This document shows positions 6,742-12,975 of a stretch of DNA of 12,975 nt, piece by piece. Positions within the stretch are counted from its first letter, which is position 1. Every line of letters starts with the position of its first letter. The translations under genes were made by a program, and so were the position numbers. The stretch lies in the NCBI GenBank assembly GCA_022825185.1, contig JAJDYK010000151.1:1-12975 (forward strand), in the 5' to 3' direction. The notes under the pieces were generated by a model. That model was given only the letters and a program-made list of their open reading frames with translations. It was not told where the DNA came from and searched no databases. The DNA comes from Candidatus Latescibacterota bacterium. GTDB taxonomy: Bacteria; Latescibacterota; UBA2968; UBA8231.

Positions 6742-9090
6742 ATGAAAATTTCACTGCCGTCGGCTAACTTGCTGGCCAGTTTGTTGACGCTGTCGGTGCT
6801 GTCTTGGGCGCACGCCGAGCAGGTGCCCGGCCAAGTGTTGGATGCGGCCACGGGGCGTCCTTTGGAAGGGGCCAACGTGCAGGCCGAGGATAGGGCTACC
6901 ACTACGGATGCTCAGGGCCGCTTCAAGGTGGAGGCAGCCTTGGGCGATTCGCTCGACATTTCCTTTATCGGCTACCAGAGTGCGCGGGTAGCGGTCGTCT
7001 TGCCGCTGGTCGTGGCTTTGGAGCGCGCGATTTTGCAAGCGCCGGAGGTAGTGGTGGAAGGCGGCTTGGTGCGCCAGCGGCTCGACCGCTTGGCCGCTAG
7101 CGTCACGGTGGTGGATAGGGATCGTTCTCGGGCCAGCGGGGCTGGGCACTTGCAGGACGCGACCTATGCGGTGCCCAATTTGAATTGGGCCGGCGGCTCG
7201 TCCCGACCGCGCTATTTCCAGATCCGGGGCATTGGCGAGCGCAGTCATTACGCTGGCGAGGGGCCGCCCAGTTTTTCGGTGGGATTCGTCATGGACGACG
7301 TTGATTTGAGCGGCATGGGCACGGCCGGGTTGCTCTTTGACGTCGATCAGGTCGAAGTCTTCAAAGGCCCTCAGTCAACTATTTTTGGCCCCAACGCCTT
7401 GGCTGGCCTGATCAATTTGCGCTCGGCCGATCCCCAGCCGGGGTTTGCCGGAGCGGGCAGCGCCGAGGTGGGCAGCGATGGCTTAGGGCGTTTTTCCGGG
7501 GCGGTAAATTTGCCGGTCGGGAGCGATTTAGCGCTGCGCGTGGGGTACGAGAACGGCCGCTCCAATGGCTTTCGCAGCAACGCCTTTCTCGACGCCGACG
7601 ATACCAATAGCCGGCGCGAGCAGTTGCTGCGAGCTAAGGTGGGGTGGACCTCGGCGGCTGGTCCCGAGGTGTTGGGCACCTTCTTTTGGGCCGATATGGA
7701 CAATGGGTACGACGCTTGGGTGCCCGACAACAACGAGGAGTTGACCACTTACTCCGACAAGCCGGGCAAGGACCGCCAGCAGACGACCGGGGCCTCGCTC
7801 AAGAGCACTTGGGGGTTGGGCGCGAGTGGCGCTGAACTGGTGACCATTACCGCGTTTTCGCGCAGCGAATTGGAGCACAGCTTCGATGGCGATTGGGGCA
7901 ACGACGAGTACTGGCTAGCAGAGCATGGATTCGACCCAGATGTCGAGGGGTGGAGCTACGATTTTTTCGACCGCAATGTGCGCGACCGCACGGTTGTGAG
8001 CCAAGAGGCCCGGCTCTTGGTGGAGGAACTGGTGGTGGGAGCCTATTGGAAGCGGCTCGAAGAGGAAGACAATGCCGCGGGCTATTTGTTCGGCGGCGAC
8101 GCCACGGACCTGAACGGGCGCTACGAGATCGACAATCTAGCTTTTTACGGCCAGTACGGGCTGGCCTTGGGCGAAAAGTTGCGGCTGGAAGTCAATGCGC
8201 GGCTCGACCGCAGCGACACGGCCTATGAGGGAACGACGACCAATTACGGGGCCGATAGCACGAGCACTGCGTTTGCCGTCGATCAATGGTTGGGCGGGGG
8301 CAAAGCGGCCCTCAGTTACAACTGGGGCTTGGGCCATACCTTATACGCTTCGGCTTCGCGCGGCTACCGCTCTGGCGGGGTCAACCAGCACCCGTACCTA
8401 GCTGCGGAAAACCGCCCCTACGACCCCGAGTACATAGTCAATTTCGAACTCGGCTGGCGGGTCCGCGGACCGCGCTCTTCTATCGGACTGACCCTGTTTC
8501 ACGCTCTGCGTTCGGACCAGCAGGTCGAATTGTCGAGCCAGCAGGACCCGGGCGATCCCAACAGCTTTTTTTACTTTACGGCCAATGCCGTCAAAGGCCG
8601 CAACAGCGGCTTGGAATGGGAGCATACCGTCCGCCTCCTGCCCCAAGTCGAACTCTTCGGCTCGGTGGGTCTGCTCACTACCCATGTCGATACGTACACC
8701 TTCCCCACGGAAGATGGGGAAGTAACGCTGGGCGACCGGGCCGCAGCTCATGCCCCCAACTACACCTTTAGCGTGGGCGGCGAATACCGCCATCAGTCGG
8801 GCTTGGGGGCGCGGCTGGCCCTGATCGGCATGGACCAATTCTTCTACTCCGATGGCCACGACCAAGTCTCAGAGCCTTATCGATTGGTCAACGCCCACAT
8901 CGCCTACGAGTGGAAAGCATGGTCCGTGCAGTTATGGGGCCGCAACTTGCTCGACGAGCGCTACGGGGTGCGGGGTTTCTACTTTGGCCTAGAGCCGCCG
9001 GACTACGCCGACAAACTGTATGAAACCTACGGCGATCCGCGCCAAGTCGGCGTGCGGCTGACGACGCAGTTTTCTTCCTTAGGAGACTGA
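6742..9090 (+). CDS. TonB-dependent outer-membrane receptor, probable thiamine uptake receptor
   Basis: Outer-membrane, TonB-energised transporter of 782 residues. An upstream in-frame GTG (6694) lies right at the terminator T run; ATG 6742 is better, with GAGGGAG (6727-6733) 8 nt before it and a clean signal peptide (residues 1-25, ending AHA). Residues about 28-95 form a carboxypeptidase-regulatory-like domain (GQVLDAATGRPLEGANV, then DAQGRF and ISFIGYQ). A TonB-box-like EVVVEG sits at about 102-107. The plug (about 110-235) contains FQIRGIGER and VEVFKGPQSTIFG. The remainder is a 22-strand-type barrel with ASASRGYRSGGVN and, near the end, WGRNLLDERYG and DPRQVGVRLTTQF. Thiamine or a thiamine precursor is inferred as substrate from the TPP riboswitch and the thiamine pyrophosphokinase gene 4 nt downstream; the receptor sequence alone would not reveal it. 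Confidence 0.93.
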   Translation: MKISLPSANLLASLLTLSVLSWAHAEQVPGQVLDAATGRPLEGANVQAEDRATTTDAQGRFKVEAALGDSLDISFIGYQSARVAVVLPLVVALERAILQAPEVVVEGGLVRQRLDRLAASVTVVDRDRSRASGAGHLQDATYAVPNLNWAGGSSRPRYFQIRGIGERSHYAGEGPPSFSVGFVMDDVDLSGMGTAGLLFDVDQVEVFKGPQSTIFGPNALAGLINLRSADPQPGFAGAGSAEVGSDGLGRFSGAVNLPVGSDLALRVGYENGRSNGFRSNAFLDADDTNSRREQLLRAKVGWTSAAGPEVLGTFFWADMDNGYDAWVPDNNEELTTYSDKPGKDRQQTTGASLKSTWGLGASGAELVTITAFSRSELEHSFDGDWGNDEYWLAEHGFDPDVEGWSYDFFDRNVRDRTVVSQEARLLVEELVVGAYWKRLEEEDNAAGYLFGGDATDLNGRYEIDNLAFYGQYGLALGEKLRLEVNARLDRSDTAYEGTTTNYGADSTSTAFAVDQWLGGGKAALSYNWGLGHTLYASASRGYRSGGVNQHPYLAAENRPYDPEYIVNFELGWRVRGPRSSIGLTLFHALRSDQQVELSSQQDPGDPNSFFYFTANAVKGRNSGLEWEHTVRLLPQVELFGSVGLLTTHVDTYTFPTEDGEVTLGDRAAAHAPNYTFSVGGEYRHQSGLGARLALIGMDQFFYSDGHDQVSEPYRLVNAHIAYEWKAWSVQLWGRNLLDERYGVRGFYFGLEPPDYADKLYETYGDPRQVGVRLTTQFSSLGD

Positions 9091-9094
9091 AGCC

Positions 9095-9760
9095 GTGAGC
9101 GGTCAGTTCGCTTTAATCGTCGGCAATGGCGAGCCGCCTTCCCGAGAATTATTTGCCGCCTGCGCCCGAGAAGCCGAGCTGATCTTATGTGCCGATGGCG
9201 GGGCCAATACTGCCTCGGCGTACGGGTACGCGCCCGATTACATCGTCGGCGACCTCGACTCGGTTAGCAGCCAGAGCAAGGCCGCCCTCGCCGCCGACCG
9301 CGTCGTCCTCGTTGACCCCGAGGGCCATGTGGGCACAGATGGTCAAAAAGTCCTCAACCACGCCGTCGCCTTGGGCGTTACTCAAGCAGTGCTCGTCGGT
9401 TTTACGGGCCGGCGTACCGATCACCTGCTGGGCAATTTGAGTCTGCTCAAGACCTTTGCCGACCGCCTCGCCTTGCGCATAGTAGATGACTACTGCGATA
9501 TACGCCTCATCGATCGCCGCATCCGCTTCCGCGCCGCTATTGGTCAGAAAATTTCTCTGTGCCCGCTCGATGGTGCGGTGGAAGGCATTACCACTGAGGG
9601 GCTGAAATGGCCCTTGCGGTCCGAAAGCCTGATCCCGGGCGTGCGCGAGGGCATCTCCAATGAGGTGGTGGACAATCCGGTCGAGATCCGGGTCGGTCGC
9701 GGCGATTTGCTGTTGTGCGTGCAGCGGGAGGGGGGTTGCGGTGAGATTGTCGTAGAATGA
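9095..9760 (+). CDS. thiN: Thiamine pyrophosphokinase (thiamine diphosphokinase)
   Basis: Cytosolic enzyme of 221 residues that transfers pyrophosphate from ATP to thiamine, making TPP. Family motifs are in order: ADGGAN (33-38), PDYIVGDLDS (47-56), TD with a following Lys (81-85), GRRTDHLLGN (105-114), and the C-terminal thiamine-binding region with EGLKWPL and EGISNE. The acidic stretch usually written as KDxTD is here HVGTD, a mild deviation. GTG 9095 is the start: AGGAGA (9081-9086), inside the last codons of the receptor gene, lies 8 nt upstream. With only 4 nt between the genes, it is co-transcribed with the receptor and so falls under the TPP riboswitch. The product of the enzyme would then shut off its own operon. 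Together the two genes form a thiamine salvage unit. The thiN symbol follows the bacterial name for this kinase. Confidence 0.93.
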   Translation: MSGQFALIVGNGEPPSRELFAACAREAELILCADGGANTASAYGYAPDYIVGDLDSVSSQSKAALAADRVVLVDPEGHVGTDGQKVLNHAVALGVTQAVLVGFTGRRTDHLLGNLSLLKTFADRLALRIVDDYCDIRLIDRRIRFRAAIGQKISLCPLDGAVEGITTEGLKWPLRSESLIPGVREGISNEVVDNPVEIRVGRGDLLLCVQREGGCGEIVVE

Positions 9761-9775
9761 TTATATTCGTATTGT
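9747..9775 (+). promoter_or_regulatory. Possible promoter for the downstream three-gene cassette
   Basis: TTGTCG (9747-9752) and TATTGT (9770-9775) are separated by 17 nt and lie across the end of the kinase gene, about 25 nt before the next start. Each box matches the sigma-70 consensus at four of six positions, so this is plausible but weak. Confidence 0.3.
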
Positions 9776-9799
9776 AAAAGCCACTTAGGGCAAATAGCG

Positions 9800-10657
9800 A
9801 TGACCGATACATGCGATAGCCGTAAAACGACGGGAGGACATAAGCCGCTACCAGAATTTGAAAGGCCGCCCGTTGTCGAAGTCGCTGTCTCGGTGCAGTT
9901 TGATGCGCCGGTCCTCGATGGTCCACTGATCGCGCTTAGATGGGGTCAGGTTCGAGATCGGTTCCCACTACGTGAAGAGACTTCTCCGCTAACCCCAACA
10001 ATCGAGACGTTCGGGGGGGCTCAAGAGCCGCGGATCGAAATTCAGTTCAGCGGTACTTCTCCCACCCAACGGCTTTTGATGTTGAGCAATTCTAAAACGA
10101 AACTATTGCAAATACAAAAAGATCTATTCGGGTACAGTTGGCGGAAGCTCCAACCACAACACGAGTATCCGCGCTACGAGAAAATACGAAACGACTTCGA
10201 GTACGAACTTGCCGACTTCCAGGCTTTTCTCTCCGCAGAAGGGCTCGAAAATCTATCCCCCATTCAGTGCGAAGTAACCTACGTCAACGTCATCTTGACC
10301 GAAGAAGATGTCTGGAACAGCCATTCGGAGTTGGGGAGAGTAATTCCTTCGGCGACACCCCGCCTCACAGAAGGCTTTTTGCCACCGCCCGAGCAGACGA
10401 GATACGCCTCTCAATATGTCATTTCCAGCGAGGAGGATGTCCCTCAAGGGAGACTATATGTAAGTGTCGAACCAACGCATCACATGACGCACAAGATGCC
10501 GATGTACCTGATGAAACTCACATTTCGAGGTGTCCCCCAAGGGGATGGCACGGATGGTACCATCAAGGCTATGAACCTTGGGCATGAGTGGATCGTCCAA
10601 GGATTTGCGACACTAACTTCGAGTGAGATGCACCGCGTTTGGAGGAGGACAAATTGA
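9800..10657 (+). CDS. TIGR04255-like protein of unknown function
   Basis: Protein of 285 residues with no signal peptide or membrane segment, so probably cytosolic. The N-terminal block FERPPVVEVAVSVQFDAP followed by WGQVRDRFPLREE resembles the start of the uncharacterised TIGR04255 family, described as sporadically distributed and usually about 250-270 residues. I recognise that block by eye and cannot confirm it by search. The rest mixes beta-rich and acidic stretches (CEVTYVNVI, RLYVSVEPTHHM, LMKLTFRG) without a recognisable catalytic motif. AGGG about 9 nt before ATG 9800 is a modest ribosome binding site. It is the first gene of a cassette: its TGA overlaps the next start (TTGA, 10654-10657). 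Part of the gene, for example around 10081-10140, is clearly more AT-rich than the thiamine genes upstream, hinting at a different origin. Confidence 0.65.
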   Translation: MTDTCDSRKTTGGHKPLPEFERPPVVEVAVSVQFDAPVLDGPLIALRWGQVRDRFPLREETSPLTPTIETFGGAQEPRIEIQFSGTSPTQRLLMLSNSKTKLLQIQKDLFGYSWRKLQPQHEYPRYEKIRNDFEYELADFQAFLSAEGLENLSPIQCEVTYVNVILTEEDVWNSHSELGRVIPSATPRLTEGFLPPPEQTRYASQYVISSEEDVPQGRLYVSVEPTHHMTHKMPMYLMKLTFRGVPQGDGTDGTIKAMNLGHEWIVQGFATLTSSEMHRVWRRTN

Positions 10658-11202
10658 CAACTATCGCACTTAGCCCTACCCCGAAGGTACAGGAGTGGCC
10701 CTTCGCAGACAGTGCTACTTTCAAAGACTTTCTAGGGGCTCCCCCTGTAGTGCCTACGAGTGAGACAATCTCCTCGCCCGATACTGAAATCTATGTCCGC
10801 GACAACAAGGTAATTGATATTGAGGTGCGGCTTATTAGCGGACAAGAGCTGTCCGCGATTAATTGGTTCTACCCCACGCTTCGCGCGATGGCCGCTCTGC
10901 CGTGGTGGACAGACAATTGGAGTTCCGGTGCTACACGTACTCAAGGTGCGGCGATTGCCTACATGTTAGAAACATTGCTTGAGGTGCTTGACAGTCAGGC
11001 ACCGCCTCCCTCTGTCGTGCCTACTTGGAATGGAGGAGTACAAGTTGAATGGCATCGCAACGGCATTGATCTTGAGATTGAAGTGGCTCCAGAGGGAGAT
11101 ATAGAGTATTTCTTTAAGAGTCCTGACGAAGAACGCGAGGGGCAAATCAGCGGCGATTTTAGTCAATTGTCTGAGTATGTGCGGGCAGTGATTGAAAGTT
11201 AG
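10654..11202 (+). CDS. Hypothetical protein, second gene of the TIGR04255-like cassette
   Basis: Unrecognised protein of 182 residues. I chose TTG 10654 over the longer TTG 10639: the strong Shine-Dalgarno GGAGGAGG (10641-10648) lies 5 nt before 10654 but inside the longer frame. This start overlaps the upstream stop by 4 nt (TTGA), so translation is probably coupled. No signal peptide or transmembrane helix is visible. The most distinctive stretch is near the C-terminus: GGVQVEWHRNGIDLEIEV, then GDIEYFF. This looks like a beta-hairpin with an E-W-H motif that I have the impression recurs in small uncharacterised proteins. A middle segment, WFYPTLRAMAALPWW, is rich in aromatics. Tight coupling suggests it acts with the TIGR04255-like protein, perhaps as a binding partner; this is inference only. 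Confidence 0.75.
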   Translation: MTTIALSPTPKVQEWPFADSATFKDFLGAPPVVPTSETISSPDTEIYVRDNKVIDIEVRLISGQELSAINWFYPTLRAMAALPWWTDNWSSGATRTQGAAIAYMLETLLEVLDSQAPPPSVVPTWNGGVQVEWHRNGIDLEIEVAPEGDIEYFFKSPDEEREGQISGDFSQLSEYVRAVIES

Positions 11203-11223
11203 AACTCACTGCGCGAGTAAACG

Positions 11224-11598
11224 ATGGAACTCGACGACGCCAGCATTAGCGACGATGAAGTCGTGCTCCGCCGCGTCGCTGAGAATTTCGTTACTGACGA
11301 TCAAAACCTCCAAAGGCTTCGGCCTTCGACTCAAGCGTTCAAGCAGGATGGCCCTGATGGACTCGTTTCCGTGTATCTGTCTTCGGAGACCGACCCAGAT
11401 ACGGTTGCGGCTGAGGGTCCCGAAAAATACCTAGCGTCTATAAAAGTGGGGGTGTTACGCGAGTTGGAATTAGGAATAGTTCGCGATCCCTCGTCGGGTG
11501 GTCTTGGGCACTACGTTATAACGGGTAGGAAAACCAAGGGAAGGCTAAACCGGATCGTTTGCGAGGCCGAGTGGGTCAGCGGGTACGCACCGGAATAA
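11224..11598 (+). CDS. Hypothetical protein, third gene of the TIGR04255-like cassette
   Basis: Unrecognised small protein of 124 residues, acidic at the N-terminus (MELDDASISDDEVVLRRV). It then reads LRPSTQAFKQDGPDGLVSVYLSS, a pattern (R-P-S-x-x-A-F, then D-G-x-S-V-Y-L) that looks like a conserved core. It ends with HYVITGRKTKGRLNRIVCEAEWV. No catalytic motif, signal peptide or membrane helix is visible. The start lies 21 nt after the previous stop with only a weak GAG as ribosome binding site, consistent with membership of the same transcript. A 71-nt gap and a strong new ribosome binding site separate it from the following oxidoreductase, so the cassette probably ends here. It is likely a real gene because of its packing with the two before it; the function is unknown. 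Confidence 0.68.
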   Translation: MELDDASISDDEVVLRRVAENFVTDDQNLQRLRPSTQAFKQDGPDGLVSVYLSSETDPDTVAAEGPEKYLASIKVGVLRELELGIVRDPSSGGLGHYVITGRKTKGRLNRIVCEAEWVSGYAPE

Positions 11599-11669
11599 GC
11601 TATTCCGCGACTCGCACGAAGTTGGGGTGGGATGAGTAGGTTGTCTGCTGCATCGAAAGGAGAATTACC

Positions 11670-12746
11670 ATGCAGAAGCACACAGTAGCTATCATCGGCC
11701 TCGGCCGCATGGGCAGCACCATTGACGACGAAGGGCACGGCGACGTGCCCTACTCGGTCGCAGCCGCGACTAGGGCGAGCGAGCGGCTGGAGCTCGTGGC
11801 CGGAGCGGATCTCTTGTCGGATAAACGCGATGCGTTTCAAAGCCGCTGGGGGACAGCCGTGTACGAGGACTTCCGCGACATGATCCGCCGCGAAGAGCCA
11901 AATCTCGTGGCCATCTGCACGGCGGCCTGTTTGCCCAAGCCCGCCAGAGAGGCCCCGGACGCGAGTTTTCGCGGCGATTCGCACGCCGACCTAGCAGTGG
12001 CAGTGGCCGATCTAGGCGTGCCGATGATCTACCTCGAAAAGGCCATGGCCAGCTCGATGGAGCGCGCCGACGAAATCCGCGATGCCGTAAAGCGCAACAA
12101 CACACTCTTCAACACGGGCGTCCTGCGCCGCTTTGACAATCGCTACGACGTGGTCAAGGACGCGGTTGCCGCTGGTCAGGTCGGCGAGGTGCGGACCGTG
12201 ATTCACTACGCCAGTTCCAGCCTGATGCACGGGCACATCCATTCGATCGACACGGTGTCCTATCTCATCGGCGACCCGGCGATTGAAGCTGTGCGCGGCG
12301 AGCTGTTGCCGCGCGGCTTACAGGTTGAGGGCAATCACATTCCGGCCGATCCCTTGGCCACCTATCAACTGCGTTTTGCCAACGGCGTTGAGGCGTGGTC
12401 CATTCCAGCGGCCCCGTGGGAATTCGAGGTCCTCGGCTCGGAGGGAGCGATCCGCTCGTGCAACAATGGGGCCAATGTTTTACTGCGCCAGCCCGGCACC
12501 GTGCAAGGACGAAACGCTTTGTGGGAAGAGGTGCCCGTCAATCCGGTGACGCCGCGCAGTACGACGCAGACCTGCTTGGAGGATTTGGCGGCGGCGCGCG
12601 AATCCGGCCAACCCACGCGCGGCCACATCGACGTGACGCATCACATCACAGAAGCCACCATTGCCGTCGCTGAGAGCCATCGCCAGGGCGGCGCTTGGGT
12701 AGAATTGCCGCTGCCTGCGCGCGACTTATATATTTTTCACGTTTGA
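11670..12746 (+). CDS. Gfo/Idh/MocA-family NAD(P)-dependent oxidoreductase
   Basis: Predicted cytosolic sugar- or cyclitol-type dehydrogenase of 358 residues. The Rossmann domain begins at residue 5 with the dinucleotide motif GLGRMG (10-15). Asp47 ends the second strand, which favours NAD over NADP. The family EKP motif appears as EKAMA (123-127): the catalytic-type Lys124 is kept but the proline is Ala. Between ICT (82-84) and the family histidine (His105) lies an unusually long stretch of about 20 residues. The C-terminal alpha/beta domain opens with VLRRFDNRYD, and HGHIHSIDTVSYLIGD places His191 near the expected active-site position. AAAGGAG (about 11655-11661) precedes ATG 11670 with good spacing. 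The substrate cannot be inferred; relatives act on inositols, glucose-type sugars or aminosugars. No pathway genes adjoin it. Confidence 0.92.
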   Translation: MQKHTVAIIGLGRMGSTIDDEGHGDVPYSVAAATRASERLELVAGADLLSDKRDAFQSRWGTAVYEDFRDMIRREEPNLVAICTAACLPKPAREAPDASFRGDSHADLAVAVADLGVPMIYLEKAMASSMERADEIRDAVKRNNTLFNTGVLRRFDNRYDVVKDAVAAGQVGEVRTVIHYASSSLMHGHIHSIDTVSYLIGDPAIEAVRGELLPRGLQVEGNHIPADPLATYQLRFANGVEAWSIPAAPWEFEVLGSEGAIRSCNNGANVLLRQPGTVQGRNALWEEVPVNPVTPRSTTQTCLEDLAAARESGQPTRGHIDVTHHITEATIAVAESHRQGGAWVELPLPARDLYIFHV

Positions 12747-12783
12747 ATGAGACATCCCTAGACTTATCACCAAAGGAATACAC

Positions 12784-12975
12784 ATGCTAAAAGCAGGCAT
12801 ATTCCTCGACATGGAGAATCTCAACCGCTGCGGCGGCCACGGCATCCAGTTTCGCCAGATAAAGGCCCTCGTGGAGGCGCAGCAGGCGGTTGTGGTGCGG
12901 GCCAACGCCTATATGGCCGTTGACCGCGAGCGCGAAAGCATGGACCCAGAGTACCGCCAAAAGAGGGAAACGTAT
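12784..12975 (+). CDS. NYN-domain protein (LabA/DUF88-like), N-terminal part, runs off right edge
   Basis: The frame is open from ATG 12784 to the window edge, 64 codons. The start has a clear AAGGA (12773-12777) 6 nt upstream. The opening AGIFLDMENLNRCGG matches the first strand of NYN/PIN-like nuclease domains, where the pattern hydrophobic-D-x-x-N-L carries metal-binding Asp (Asp9 here) and Asn (Asn12). QIKALVEAQQAVVVRANAY fits the next helix and strand. Proteins of this fold are thought to be RNA-processing or regulatory nucleases. Only the first part is visible, so the remaining acidic residues and any C-terminal domain cannot be checked. It lies 37 nt after the oxidoreductase gene with no terminator seen, so co-transcription is possible. 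Confidence 0.8.
   Translation, partial: MLKAGIFLDMENLNRCGGHGIQFRQIKALVEAQQAVVVRANAYMAVDRERESMDPEYRQKRETY

Noticed and set aside
11511..11984. 157-codon minus-strand frame across the oxidoreductase start
   Set aside because: It is antisense to two supported plus-strand genes and shows no recognisable motif.

Overview
The window looks like chromosomal DNA of a Gram-negative (two-membrane) bacterium, probably from an uncultured lineage. It encodes a tripartite RND efflux system, an outer-membrane beta-barrel protein and a TonB-dependent receptor with an N-terminal carboxypeptidase-regulatory-like domain. That receptor architecture is common in the FCB superphylum. A phytanoyl-CoA-dioxygenase relic and a Gfo/Idh/MocA oxidoreductase would suit Latescibacterota- or Poribacteria-like genomes, but this placement is only a guess. 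No tRNA, rRNA, CRISPR array or insertion sequence was seen.

Layout. (1) 1-4059, minus strand: an efflux operon in the order outer-membrane factor lipoprotein, periplasmic adaptor, RND pump. The pump runs off the left edge, and the adaptor and pump genes overlap by 4 nt. (2) 4060-5301: a divergent spacer, a broken phytanoyl-CoA dioxygenase start (in-frame TAG at codon 10), then a small outer-membrane beta-barrel gene. (3) 5371-6490: a LacI-type regulator with its own promoter, which carries a perfect 16-bp palindrome in the spacer. (4) 6558-9760: a thiamine salvage operon. A TPP riboswitch with a rho-independent terminator precedes a TonB-dependent receptor and a thiamine pyrophosphokinase. 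(5) 9800-11598: a tightly packed three-gene cassette of unknown function. The first protein resembles the TIGR04255 family, and part of the cassette is visibly more AT-rich than its neighbours. (6) 11670-12746: a Gfo/Idh/MocA oxidoreductase. (7) 12784-right edge: the start of a NYN-domain (LabA-like) protein.

How it fits together. The thiamine unit is the clearest functional story. Low TPP should let transcription pass the terminator, giving an outer-membrane receptor for thiamine uptake and the kinase that makes TPP. No inner-membrane permease lies in between. The efflux operon is an ordinary drug or metabolite exporter of unknown substrate. The best candidate for something undescribed is the three-gene cassette at 9800-11598. 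The riboswitch also has a readable switching mechanism: a conserved aptamer segment is exactly complementary to the terminator's 5' arm.
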